Source: Nodosilinea sp. P-1105
GTDB taxonomy: Bacteria; Cyanobacteriota; Cyanobacteriia; Phormidesmidales; Phormidesmidaceae
Reading direction: 5' to 3'
NCBI RefSeq assembly: GCF_012911975.1
Contig: NZ_SMDQ01000019.1
Location: forward strand, 1 to 64,000
Length of the DNA: 64,000 nt
Shown: positions 26,983 to 34,801 of the stretch, piece by piece
Numbering within the stretch: the stretch's first letter is position 1
Layout: each line of letters opens with the position of its first letter
The notes under the pieces: model-generated
Told to the model about the DNA's origin: nothing
Database searches by the model: none
The model's input: only the letters and a program-made list of their open reading frames with translations
Position numbers and translations under genes: made by a program

Positions 26983-27435
26983 ATGAGCGATTCTCACATC
27001 AACGTTGGTCCTATTGCTTGCCGATTATCCCAACTGACTGTCTTCACTAACGATGCTAACCCCCCTTTTTCTGAGACGGTTTTGCAAAGCCATCAGCCAT
27101 TCTCACTGAAAGTGATAGTAGAGTTTTCCGGGCCAGGGGCGATCGCATTGATGCCCCTGGCCCCAGCTATTCAGGTGGAATTTTACACCAAGCCTTTGAG
27201 TCCTGAAACTGGCACTATTTTAGGCAGCATTCAGGTTAATACCAGACCAGACGTACTAATTTACGAGCCAACGATTAATCTGGGAACACCATTATCGATT
27301 GGACTTCGGCCAAAAACGATTTACCGGATTGGAGCTGTATTGCGGGTTGGGGCGCTAGACTGGCCTTCATTAATTACGGGTTACACGGAAGAGGTTACAG
27401 TCGAAATCTATGCGAGGGTTGAACGTTCCAAGTGA
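26983..27435 (+). CDS. Ig-like-module protein 4 (unknown function)
   Basis: A 150-residue protein, single-module like the one at 18758. It shows the leading strand CRLSQLTVFTND, PFSLKVIVEFSGPG, IQVEFYTKPL, and LRPKTIYRIGAVLRVG. Start uncertain: ATG 26983 fits the module boundary seen in protein 1, while an upstream in-frame ATG at 26926 adds 19 residues; neither has a good ribosome binding site. No signal peptide or membrane helix from the chosen start. It closes the cluster of related genes; the next genes downstream are ordinary housekeeping genes on the other strand. Confidence 0.65.
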   Translation: MSDSHINVGPIACRLSQLTVFTNDANPPFSETVLQSHQPFSLKVIVEFSGPGAIALMPLAPAIQVEFYTKPLSPETGTILGSIQVNTRPDVLIYEPTINLGTPLSIGLRPKTIYRIGAVLRVGALDWPSLITGYTEEVTVEIYARVERSK

Positions 27436-27495
27436 GACTTGCCCTCAAGTGGCTCATCTACTGGTGATGCCTTACCCTCCACATTTCCCTAGGTC

Positions 27496-27529
27496 AAAAA
27501 ACTGCCTCTAGGCATTAACTCAGAGGCAG
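27496..27529 (-). terminator. Rho-independent terminator of the YggT gene
   Basis: Read on the minus strand, CTGCCTCT and AGAGGCAG form an 8-bp stem with a 12-nt loop, followed by six T. It lies 59 bp after the stop codon of the YggT-family gene. Confidence 0.8.
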
Positions 27530-27587
27530 GACCCTCCTACAGCGATAACCAATACTTAGAAGTCAGGAGCCAGTTAGGAGCGCGCGT

Positions 27588-27872
27588 CTAAAAGTAGGCG
27601 TAGGAAGATGAAGCGGCCACTGCGATCGCCACCAACCCTTGACGTACAAACGACAGTAGCAAGAAGGCCAGAATCGGCGACAGATCAATCCCGCCCAAGG
27701 GGGGGATGATGGAACGGAAAATATTCAGATAGGGATCCGTAAGCTGGCTGAGTACCGAGAATGGCGGACTAAACCAGTCCACATTCGGGAACCAGCTCAG
27801 CAAGATGCGAATAATCAGCAGGACCGTATAAATCGACAAAAACGTCGTCAGGGTTTGTACCAATATGTCCAT
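27588..27872 (-). CDS. YggT family membrane protein
   Basis: A small integral membrane protein of 94 residues. YggT proteins are implicated in osmotic or K+ homeostasis in E. coli and, in cyanobacteria and plastids (YlmG/CCB3 relatives), in division or cytochrome b6 biogenesis. The product has two hydrophobic segments (TFLSIYTVLLIIRILLSWF and LSPILAFLLLSFVRQGLVAI) around the typical DPYLNIFRSIIPPLGGIDLSP motif. ATG 27872 was chosen for GAGG 8 bases upstream; an upstream TTG would add 11 residues. Confidence 0.92.
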   Translation of the reverse strand: MDILVQTLTTFLSIYTVLLIIRILLSWFPNVDWFSPPFSVLSQLTDPYLNIFRSIIPPLGGIDLSPILAFLLLSFVRQGLVAIAVAASSSYAYF

Positions 27873-27977
27873 CGCAGAAACCTCGGCAGTAGTCGTTACC
27901 AACAATACATGGATAATTAGCAGCTGTCAGTTAAAGTGTAACGGATTGCTGCATCTGTTAGCTTTGGGCTAGATGTG

Positions 27978-28301
27978 CTAGGAATCAACCCGAGACGGGC
28001 TTTCCCAAGGATGCTCAGGGTGGCCGTTGATCCCCCCTAGCTGTTGACGCACCTCATCGATCGCATCATTCAGCTGGGCGATCTTGACTTCTAAGCCCAG
28101 GCGAGCTGCTTCCATACTCTCTTCATCTAAGTCCTCAAACTCTCCAAACCCAAGGGGTTGATCGGCCTTTGGCAGGGATGTTTTGGCCCGATCAGCAGAC
28201 TGCATACGAGAGGCGGCTAGGGCCCCGACAACGCCCCCCAGCGCTCCGCCGACCAGGGTGCCGAGCAAAAAACCGCCGACGAAATTGTCTTGTTGACTCA
28301 T
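27978..28301 (-). CDS. Small membrane-associated hypothetical protein (YtxH-like)
   Basis: A 107-residue protein with a Gly-rich hydrophobic N-terminal helix (FVGGFLLGTLVGGALGGVVGALAA) followed by an acidic, helical tail (EVKIAQLNDAIDEVRQQLGG). Gly-zipper helices of this type are found in YtxH-like stress proteins. The gene lies upstream of yggT on the same strand, with a 105-bp gap. Function unknown. Confidence 0.8.
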   Translation of the reverse strand: MSQQDNFVGGFLLGTLVGGALGGVVGALAASRMQSADRAKTSLPKADQPLGFGEFEDLDEESMEAARLGLEVKIAQLNDAIDEVRQQLGGINGHPEHPWESPSRVDS

Positions 28302-28510
28302 AGGTGCTTACCCGTGTGTTTATCGCCTGCTTTGTGGGTTGACCGGCCAGAATGACCCTAAGGGGTGTGATGAGTCAGCCGTTGAGACTGACCGTCACCA
28401 AACTTGATCGATTACGGCCTTATCTATTTTGACGGATGTTGTCCTGTCTGCGCCAAAGCTTAGTTAGATCTTAAACCTTTAGGGTGGGAAGGCGATTTAG
28501 GGAACCGGTG

Positions 28511-29161
28511 TTAGGTACCAAAGGTGCGATCGCCAGCATCCCCCAAACCCGGCACGATGAATCCGTTGTCGTTCACCACCTCGTCAATGGCGGCTGCAAA
28601 AATGGTGACACTGGGATAGGTGGCCGCTAACTTTTGTAGGGCGGGGGGGGAGGTGACGATGGAAATGATCCGCACGGCGGCGGGGTCTATCCCCCGCTGG
28701 GTGAGCTCAGCCATCATCGCCATAATCGTACCGCCCGTGGCCAGCATCGGCTCGCTAATGATTACCCGAGTCCGGGGATCCAACTGGTCGGGTAGTTTGT
28801 TCAAGTAGCAGCTGGCCTCCAGGGTGGTTTCATTGCGCACAAACCCCATGTGGTAGACCGAGGCGAGGGGCACCAAGGCTTGAATACCTGGCATCAGGGC
28901 TAGACCGGCTCGTAAAATCGGTATCACCAGGGTGGGCACATCGGGATTCACAAAGGTGGCAGGAGCCGGTCCCAGGGGCGTATTCACCGTGGTCTCCATC
29001 GTAGGCAGCCACTCCCGAGTGGCCTCGTAGGCCAGCCAGCGCCCCAGTTCCTCCATGGCAGAACGAAACAGGGGATCAGGGGTGTCAGCATCGCGAGCTA
29101 CCCCCAGCCAGTGCTGAATCAACGGATGGGGCGGCACGAAAATACGCAGTTGTGGAGCCAT
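28511..29161 (-). CDS. upp: Uracil phosphoribosyltransferase
   Basis: Makes UMP from uracil and PRPP (pyrimidine salvage). From ATG 29161 the protein has 216 residues, the usual length. It begins MAPQLRIFVPPHPLIQHWLG and has the PRPP-binding loop LATGGTIMAMM and the terminal GDAGDRTFGT that caps the uracil site. An extra 64 codons upstream in frame are not conserved-looking and are discarded. It starts 190 bp from the divergent DUF1232 gene. Confidence 0.95.
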   Translation of the reverse strand: MAPQLRIFVPPHPLIQHWLGVARDADTPDPLFRSAMEELGRWLAYEATREWLPTMETTVNTPLGPAPATFVNPDVPTLVIPILRAGLALMPGIQALVPLASVYHMGFVRNETTLEASCYLNKLPDQLDPRTRVIISEPMLATGGTIMAMMAELTQRGIDPAAVRIISIVTSPPALQKLAATYPSVTIFAAAIDEVVNDNGFIVPGLGDAGDRTFGT

Positions 29162-29351
29162 GACCTTTAGGGGTTGATCGAACGTCAGTAGTGGACGAGT
29201 GAGTATAGGCAAATTTGCCACATCATACTCTGTTACGGCATTTACGATACGGTCAGGTCGGTGTGAAAACCAGGCTTTTCCAAGGGGAAGCCACACCTGC
29301 GCCAGATCCTGGCCCCTGGGACAATGGAAACGTTCGCCAGAGGAGATCGGC

Positions 29352-29687
29352 ATGGCAAAAACGTTTTTTATTAAATCATTCTTGAGCTGGTACCGGCGGC
29401 TAATCCGTCATTCTAAGTATCGTTGGCTGGTTCTGTTAGGCACCCTGGCCTACGTCGCCACCCCCATTGATCTGATTCCCAGCTTTATTCCGGTGATTGG
29501 CTGGCTAGATGATGGATTAGTGGTCACCCTGGCCCTGACTGAGGTCACCCAAATGTTGCTGGAACGGCGACGGCGCGAAGCTGATCTGACGAACCCAAAG
29601 CCCAAGGCCAGCTCAATGGACTCTGCTAAGGAAGATGCCACAACCACGGCGGCCTCGACGATTGATGTGGATGCTGTGGCGATGTGA
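29352..29687 (+). CDS. YkvA family (DUF1232) membrane protein
   Basis: A small protein of 111 residues with the DUF1232 core SKYRWLVLLGTLAYVATPID followed by LIPSFIPVIGWLDDGLV, which is two short membrane-embedded helices around the invariant D-L-I-P-(D/S). Function of the family is unknown. A perfect Shine-Dalgarno (AGAGGAG) lies 6 bases before ATG 29352. Confidence 0.92.
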   Translation: MAKTFFIKSFLSWYRRLIRHSKYRWLVLLGTLAYVATPIDLIPSFIPVIGWLDDGLVVTLALTEVTQMLLERRRREADLTNPKPKASSMDSAKEDATTTAASTIDVDAVAM

Positions 29688-29920
29688 TTGTAAGACTTAG
29701 GCATAAACTGCAACAAACCGTAGCCTGTTTATTGCGATCTACAAACCTGTGCAACGTTTTCAGGCAGCTGGCCCTGAGGCTTGGAGTGTCTTGGTAGAAC
29801 GAGGAGAATAGGGAGGCTATATCCCCGGCCCGTCCATGCGGCCACCCGATATTTCAGTAGGGACATCCATAGCCCTAGCCCTTGACGCGATCGCCCTGTA
29901 CACTTTCGGCGAGTTTTCCC

Positions 29921-30820
29921 ATGGTTAACGCTGCTCTCGCCTCGGCTCTGCCTACTCAGCCCCAGCCACCCCCAGCCTATCAGGAGGCCCAATTGGCCTT
30001 GGCGGTGGCGGATGAAAGCTTTCTGCGATCGCTGTTGACCGACAGCTTGCCAGCCTTGGTGCATCCCCATGAAGTGGGCACTGTCACCGTGGATGTGGGG
30101 GTACCCATGGGCCAGGGGCGGATTGATGCGGTACTGAAGTTCGAACATATCAGCTGTGTGCTGGCTGGATCCTATCCTGACGCGCCCCCAGCACCAACGG
30201 TGCATACCCACACCCAGTACCAGGCCATCACCACCTGTCACTCTGACCTGACGACCCTGGCTCAGAATGTGCCGATCTCGACCGCAGTCGAGATCCTGGC
30301 CCGGGCTGGGTTCGACCCAGACCAAATTCACCACATTTTACACTTACCGTCCCAGGCCTGGCACAAATCCTGGTGGTACACCCTTGATCCTGATGGGTTT
30401 CTGACGGTTCCTTTCCAACGATCCATCCGCACCCGCTGTTTTGCCGACGGCACTGTCACCCTCCAGTTCAAAGACTATTACGCCTACGAGCGGCCAGAGG
30501 GCTTTCGCAGCGAACCCCGCCAACTGCCCGTGCTCGTCCATATGCCCCACCAGAGCTTTTGCGACAACCTGGCCCAGATCAACCGCACCCGTCAAACCCT
30601 GGGCACGGGGCAGGCCCTATTGATGGCCGATGACCTGACTGAGCTAGAAATTGAAGGCTATATTCGCCAAAACGTTAGCTTGTTCAGGCAACGGGGGATG
30701 GAATCAGCCTTGCAAGTCAATTGCCACATTTGCCAACAAACTCAATGTCCAATGCGGGGAATTGATACCTCACCGGTTCTGGCCTGCCGCGCCTTTCAGC
30801 CCGCCGAGGTGATGGTCTAG
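29921..30820 (+). CDS. Conserved cyanobacterial protein of unknown function
   Basis: A 299-residue soluble protein from ATG 29921. It has an N-terminal helical part, a central alpha/beta region (PHEVGTVTVDVGVPMGQGR, HISCVLAGSYPDAPP) and ends with a cysteine cluster C-x2-C-x4-C-x12-C (CHICQQTQC...ACRAF), probably a metal site. I do not recognise the family. Its stop codon shares CTAG with the convergent TIGR02588 gene. A TTG at 29882 in the same frame is a possible earlier start. Confidence 0.75.
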   Translation: MVNAALASALPTQPQPPPAYQEAQLALAVADESFLRSLLTDSLPALVHPHEVGTVTVDVGVPMGQGRIDAVLKFEHISCVLAGSYPDAPPAPTVHTHTQYQAITTCHSDLTTLAQNVPISTAVEILARAGFDPDQIHHILHLPSQAWHKSWWYTLDPDGFLTVPFQRSIRTRCFADGTVTLQFKDYYAYERPEGFRSEPRQLPVLVHMPHQSFCDNLAQINRTRQTLGTGQALLMADDLTELEIEGYIRQNVSLFRQRGMESALQVNCHICQQTQCPMRGIDTSPVLACRAFQPAEVMV

Positions 30821-31248
30821 GGGAGTCGGTAACTGGCCACCCGCACCACCAAGTCACCACGATGGGGATCGTGGTTAAACACAAAGCTGCCCTCTTTTTG
30901 TTCGTGCCCTGACAAAAAATCAATTTGCTGTTCGCCCGTTTCTTCACCTTGACCGGGAATGTCCAGTTCGGCAATCACCTGCACCCCATTGGCGATGCGC
31001 CCGCCGGTATTGGTAATCACAAAGGGTACATAGTAGCGACCATCGGTAATCCGAATCGACTCAGCGACAACGACATTAAAGGCAGGGGGGCGATCTTGGT
31101 TCACCTGCCAGTCATAGATAATCACCCCCACGAGGGTTAATAAGATCACAGTCGCCCCGATAAACGTCACCCACTCGGCCATAGACCGTTGGGGTTGCCC
31201 GGTGGTAGAAGCCTGGGATGAATTGGGGGGAGGATTGTCGATGCCCAT
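30817..31248 (-). CDS. TIGR02588 family membrane protein
   Basis: A 143-residue protein with one transmembrane helix (WVTFIGATVILLTLVGVIIYDW) and an extracytoplasmic beta domain (YYVPFVITNTGGRIANGVQV), typical of TIGR02588. Its ATG overlaps the stop of the upstream TIGR02587 gene (TAATG), so the two are translationally coupled. Such pairs occur in cyanobacteria and other bacteria; function unknown. Confidence 0.85.
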   Translation of the reverse strand: MGIDNPPPNSSQASTTGQPQRSMAEWVTFIGATVILLTLVGVIIYDWQVNQDRPPAFNVVVAESIRITDGRYYVPFVITNTGGRIANGVQVIAELDIPGQGEETGEQQIDFLSGHEQKEGSFVFNHDPHRGDLVVRVASYRLP

Positions 31249-32117
31249 TAGATTAGGATACGCCCTGCCGCTCCGCCAATGGAGGCCGGTAGGCCTAAGA
31301 CTAAAATATCACTGAGCCACTCTTGCCAGGGGTCGCTGGGGCTGAGCTGCTGAAACATTACCAGCATAATGGCTGAGACCGCCAGGGCTACCACATAAGC
31401 GACCAGGGTTTCCGTGGGCGGGCTGAGCAAAAGCCCTCGTTGCAGCCGTTCGGTGCGGTCGGTAAACCCAGAGGCAAACACAATCGTATAAGACAGCACT
31501 AACGATGCCGCCATCACCAGCAACAACCACAGGGGCGGCAGCGACGCGGCCACCAGGGGTACCTCTTCGGTGGGGGCAATGCTCAAGCCAATCAGCACCG
31601 CTCCAATCAGGGTGGCATCTAGGTCCACCAGGGTGTCGCGCACCTTCGCCAGGGTCGGGGAGGTCAGCCGTCGAGATAGGGGGGCCGTAGTGCGGCGATC
31701 GCGACTTCGCTTAGTTTGAAAGGTCGATCGGGCCAACGCCACACCCAGCGAAAAGGGTACAGACTCAAACACCAGTTTGCCCGTGGCCTCGGGCAGCGGC
31801 GTAGCCAGGGTAATCCGCCGTAGCAAGAGTAGGGCCAGGGCCGCACACAGAACACCAATCCCCACAGCTTCAATCGTTTCCAGAATCGCTTCCAGGGGGC
31901 GGAGGGCCAGGGTTTGCCGAAACCCCTCCACCTGGGTGAGCAACCAAACCACCAGCAGGGTCAACCCCAGCACCACCAATAACCATCGGGGATCCGTTGC
32001 CGACCCGATCGCCCAGACTTCCACGGTATACAGCAGCGGAATGCCGAATAAGAAGCCGCCAGCAATGCCCCGCAGGATAGCTTGTAATTCGGTGCGCCAG
32101 GGAGTGGGGTGAGGCAT
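31248..32117 (-). CDS. TIGR02587 family integral membrane protein
   Basis: A multi-pass membrane protein of 289 residues with about seven hydrophobic segments. It starts MPHPTPWRTELQAILRGIAG and carries GGFLFGIPLLYTVEVW, which are family features. Upstream codons in the same frame translate the G-rich minisatellite (PPSPHPPIPPS type) and are not part of the gene. The ATG at 32117 directly abuts that minisatellite and has no Shine-Dalgarno. Coupled to the TIGR02588 gene downstream. Confidence 0.85.
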   Translation of the reverse strand: MPHPTPWRTELQAILRGIAGGFLFGIPLLYTVEVWAIGSATDPRWLLVVLGLTLLVVWLLTQVEGFRQTLALRPLEAILETIEAVGIGVLCAALALLLLRRITLATPLPEATGKLVFESVPFSLGVALARSTFQTKRSRDRRTTAPLSRRLTSPTLAKVRDTLVDLDATLIGAVLIGLSIAPTEEVPLVAASLPPLWLLLVMAASLVLSYTIVFASGFTDRTERLQRGLLLSPPTETLVAYVVALAVSAIMLVMFQQLSPSDPWQEWLSDILVLGLPASIGGAAGRILI

Positions 32118-32420
32118 GGGGAGGTGGGGGGATGGGGGGATGGGGGGATGGGGGGATGGGGGGATGGGGGGATGCGTAGGGGCGGACCTGGGTGTCCGCC
32201 CTGGCGAGGAATGGGAAGGTGGGAGAGGTGGGGAAGGCAGGGGGATGAGGGGGCGGGTAGATGGGTAGGGGCGGACCTGGGTGTCCGCCCTGGGGAGGGA
32301 TGGGGTGGTGGGGAAATTTTGGATTTTGGATTTTGGATTCTTCGCTTTGCTACGCACGGGCTACGCCCTACGTTCTTCTTTTTTCGTTCTTCAGATACGA
32401 CCTGGGTGTCCGCCCTGGTG
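32113..32420. repeat. Composite repeat: minisatellite plus GGGCGGAC palindromes
   Basis: Six or more GGGGGGATG units (32126-32174) are followed by CGTAGGGGCGGACCTGGGTG (32175 onward) ending TCCGCCCTGG, a second copy at 32265-32293, the TTTTGGATTTTGGATTTTGG tract (about 32313-32338), and a partial palindrome copy at about 32395-32420. The order and pieces match the block at 4719-5014. No gene was seen between 32118 and 32555. Confidence 0.8.
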
Positions 32421-32555
32421 GAGAATGGTGCGAGGGGGTGGATGGGTGGATAGAGTTTGAAATCTTATAAAAACCTCAGCATCTACAGATTTCCACAAAA
32501 CATTCGTTAGCGTAAACAAGACAACAAATTGCGGTAAATGCCAAGGACATTTGTT

Positions 32556-32987
32556 ATGACTCAAGCAAAATTAGGCGACAACGTCTCCATTCACTACACT
32601 GGCAAACTAGAAGATGGTACGGTATTCGACTCATCTCGCGATCGCGACCCACTGCAATTTTCCCTGGGCGGTGGCCAGGTGATTCCTGGATTTGAAGCGG
32701 CTGTCATGGGTATGACCCCCGGCGACTCTAAAACAGAGGTGATTGATGCGGAAGCCGCCTATGGTCCTCACCGGGACGAAATGGTGATGGTGGTCGAACG
32801 CACCCAAATCCCCGAGGATATTCCCCTTGATGTCGGCGTGCAACTCCAATTGCGTGGTCCCCAGGGGCAACTGTTACCTGTGCTAGTGACAGAACTCTCA
32901 GATGCTGAGGTCACCCTAGATGCAAATCATCCGCTGGCGGGGGAAAAGCTGATTTTTGATATCGAGCTGTTGGATATTGCCAGCTAG
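32556..32987 (+). CDS. FKBP-type peptidyl-prolyl cis-trans isomerase (SlyD-like)
   Basis: A proline isomerase/chaperone of 143 residues. N-terminal FKBP motifs are IHYTGKLEDGTVFDSS, PLQFSLGGGQVIPGFEAAVMGM, and the insert-in-flap region AAYGPHRDEMV. The C-terminal half (VTLDANHPLAGEKLIFDIEL) is the SlyD-type ending. It lacks SlyD's His-rich tail. ATG 32556 was chosen for AAGGA 9 bases upstream over ATG 32538. Confidence 0.93.
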   Translation: MTQAKLGDNVSIHYTGKLEDGTVFDSSRDRDPLQFSLGGGQVIPGFEAAVMGMTPGDSKTEVIDAEAAYGPHRDEMVMVVERTQIPEDIPLDVGVQLQLRGPQGQLLPVLVTELSDAEVTLDANHPLAGEKLIFDIELLDIAS

Positions 32988-33106
32988 GGCTGTAGGCGCC
33001 GCTCATGATTGTAGGAATTTTGCTAGCTGTGAGCGGTGCCGCATACCCACCATAGGCTATAGAGTAAGTAGCTATAGCTGCATATAGACACCAGAGCGTC
33101 ACCACC

Positions 33107-33214
33107 ATGGCCAAAATTGTCAGCCGCCAATCCTTAGGAGTCCAACCCGTCTACGATGTCGGGGTGGCCCAAGACCACAACTTCTTGCTGGCCAACGGGC
33201 AGGTGGCGGCCAAC
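33107..33214 (+). other. DnaE split intein, C-terminal fragment (Int-C)
   Basis: Residues 1-36 carry the block F motif VYDVGVAQDHNFLLANG and the terminal block G Asn (N36), followed by the +1 nucleophile Cys (TGC at 33215-33217). The length and layout equal the well-studied cyanobacterial DnaE Int-C, usually about 35-36 residues. Asn36 cyclisation and Cys+1 transesterification would release the intein after association with Int-N. Confidence 0.95.
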
Positions 33215-34459
33215 TGCTTTAACAAATCCCACTCCACCGCCTACGGCTTTGTCACCTTTCAGACCGCCTACCTGAAGGCTAATTACCCGGTCGAGTACAT
33301 GGCGGCGCTGTTGACCTCTAACAGCGGTGACCAGGACAAGGTGCAAATGCACATTGCCAACTGCATCGCCATGGGCATTGAGGTGCTGCCACCCGATATC
33401 AACCGCTCCCTGGTAGACTTTACCCCCGAGGGCAAGAGTATTTTGTTTGGCCTATCGGCGGTGCGAAATGTGGGGCTAGGGGCGATCGAATGTATTCTGA
33501 AAAACCGAGAAGCGGATGGGCCGTTTCAGTCCCTGGCGGAATTATGCGATCGCGTCGATCTCCATTCAGTTAACCGCCGTGCCCTAGAGGCCTTGATCCT
33601 TAGCGGAGCCCTGGATACCATCGACCCGAACCGCAATCAGTTGGTCCAAGACCTAAGCTTAGTAATTGACTGGGCCCAGGGGCGGGCCAAAGACCGAGAA
33701 ATTGGCCAGGGCAACCTGTTCGACGTGATCATGGGCAGTGGCGACAGCCAGGCGGCATCCCCCGCCGCTGGCTATGAAACCGCCCCTAAAGCGCCCCTGG
33801 TGGCCGATTTTGATCCCCAAGAAAAGCTGCGCCAGGAAAAAGAGCTGCTCGGGTTCTACATTTCCGATCATCCCCTTAAGTCGGTACAACGCCCCGCTCG
33901 CATTTTGGCCCCCATCAACCTCAGCGAACTGCACGAGCAACCCGACAATGTCACCCTCAGTGCCATCATCATCCTGGCCGGGGTAAAGCCGGTGATCACC
34001 AAAAAGGGCGATCGCATGGCCATTGTCCAACTGGAAGACCTAACCGGCCAGGCAGAAGCCGTCGTCTTTCCCAAATCCTTTGAACGGATTGGTCAGCACA
34101 TTGTCGCCGACAAACGCCTGATGATCTGGGGCAAAGTGGATCGCCGGGACGACCGGGTGCAGTTCATCATTGATGATGCTGAACCGATTGAAGACGTGCG
34201 CATGGTGATGGTGGAATTGGACCCACGCCTCGCCGGAGACATTGAACAACAGCACCGCCTGCGCAACGTCATCCGCAGCAACCAGGGGGATGATCCCAAA
34301 TATGCCCGAGTACCAGTCATTGCGGTGATTGGGGCCAACCAGCAGCGCCAGTTTGTGCGGCTAGGGGCACAATTTCGGGTCAAAGACCCGGAAGCGGCGG
34401 TGAATGCCCTGGTCAAGGCAGACTTTAAAGCGAAGGCTACGCCCCTGATTAGCGCTTGA
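33107..34459 (+). CDS. dnaE: DNA polymerase III alpha subunit, C-terminal half with split-intein C fragment
   Basis: This gene encodes the second half of the replicative polymerase, made as a separate polypeptide and joined to the N half by protein trans-splicing. The 450-residue product begins with a 36-residue intein-C fragment ending in VAAN, followed by the C-extein beginning CFNKSHSTAYGFVTFQTAYL. The extein (414 residues) contains the end of the polymerase fingers domain, a helix-hairpin-helix region (about 125-180) and an OB-fold (VTLSAIIILAGVKPVITKKG through IIDDAEPIED). The matching N gene is not in the window, as expected from cyanobacteria, where the two halves are far apart. Confidence 0.97.
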   Translation: MAKIVSRQSLGVQPVYDVGVAQDHNFLLANGQVAANCFNKSHSTAYGFVTFQTAYLKANYPVEYMAALLTSNSGDQDKVQMHIANCIAMGIEVLPPDINRSLVDFTPEGKSILFGLSAVRNVGLGAIECILKNREADGPFQSLAELCDRVDLHSVNRRALEALILSGALDTIDPNRNQLVQDLSLVIDWAQGRAKDREIGQGNLFDVIMGSGDSQAASPAAGYETAPKAPLVADFDPQEKLRQEKELLGFYISDHPLKSVQRPARILAPINLSELHEQPDNVTLSAIIILAGVKPVITKKGDRMAIVQLEDLTGQAEAVVFPKSFERIGQHIVADKRLMIWGKVDRRDDRVQFIIDDAEPIEDVRMVMVELDPRLAGDIEQQHRLRNVIRSNQGDDPKYARVPVIAVIGANQQRQFVRLGAQFRVKDPEAAVNALVKADFKAKATPLISA

Positions 34460-34635
34460 GGTCGGGGTCGGGGGTCGGGTTTTAGGTGTTAGGTGTCAGG
34501 TGCTAGGTCCGTGAACCGCTAGCCGGAAACTGTCCACCGCCCGCCTAGTGGTCTGTCAAGCCTAAAAATTAGAGTAAGCGCTTTACAAAAGCCTCTGATC
34601 TTCAGGTAGATTGCTTCAACACATCAGGACTTATG

Positions 34636-34757
34636 ATCCCCTCCCACGGAGGGGTGCCCGGAGGGCAGGGTGGGTCTTTTCGGGTTTGCTTGACCCACCC
34701 CTACCCCTCCAAAGGAGGGGATTTCGGACCTTGATGCCACCAAATCTCTACATCTGC
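34636..34757. repeat. Dispersed repeat E, copy 2
   Basis: GGAGGGGTGCCCGGAGGGCA, GGTGGGTC, TTGACCCACCCCTACCCCTCC, GGAGGGGATTTCGGACCTTG and CCAAATCTCTACAT in the same order as at 16256-16436. It lies between the dnaE C-half and ctaE genes, which converge here; no gene was seen between 34460 and 34786. Confidence 0.75.
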
Positions 34758-34775
34758 TAACCCTAAATTCAAGAC

Positions 34776-34801
34776 TTGACGCTGCACTAAAGCAGCGTCA
34801 A
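34776..34801 (-). terminator. Perfect 10-bp hairpin at the ctaE stop codon
   Basis: TTGACGCTGC-ACTAAA-GCAGCGTCAA forms a perfect 10-bp stem with a 6-nt loop that overlaps the last codons and the stop of ctaE. There is no T-run. It may end the cta operon transcript or protect its 3' end. Confidence 0.5.

Noticed and set aside
32109..32470. Plus-strand Gly/Trp-rich frames (GGWGDGGMGG type)
   Set aside because: Translation of the minisatellite only; no domain, no ribosome binding site.
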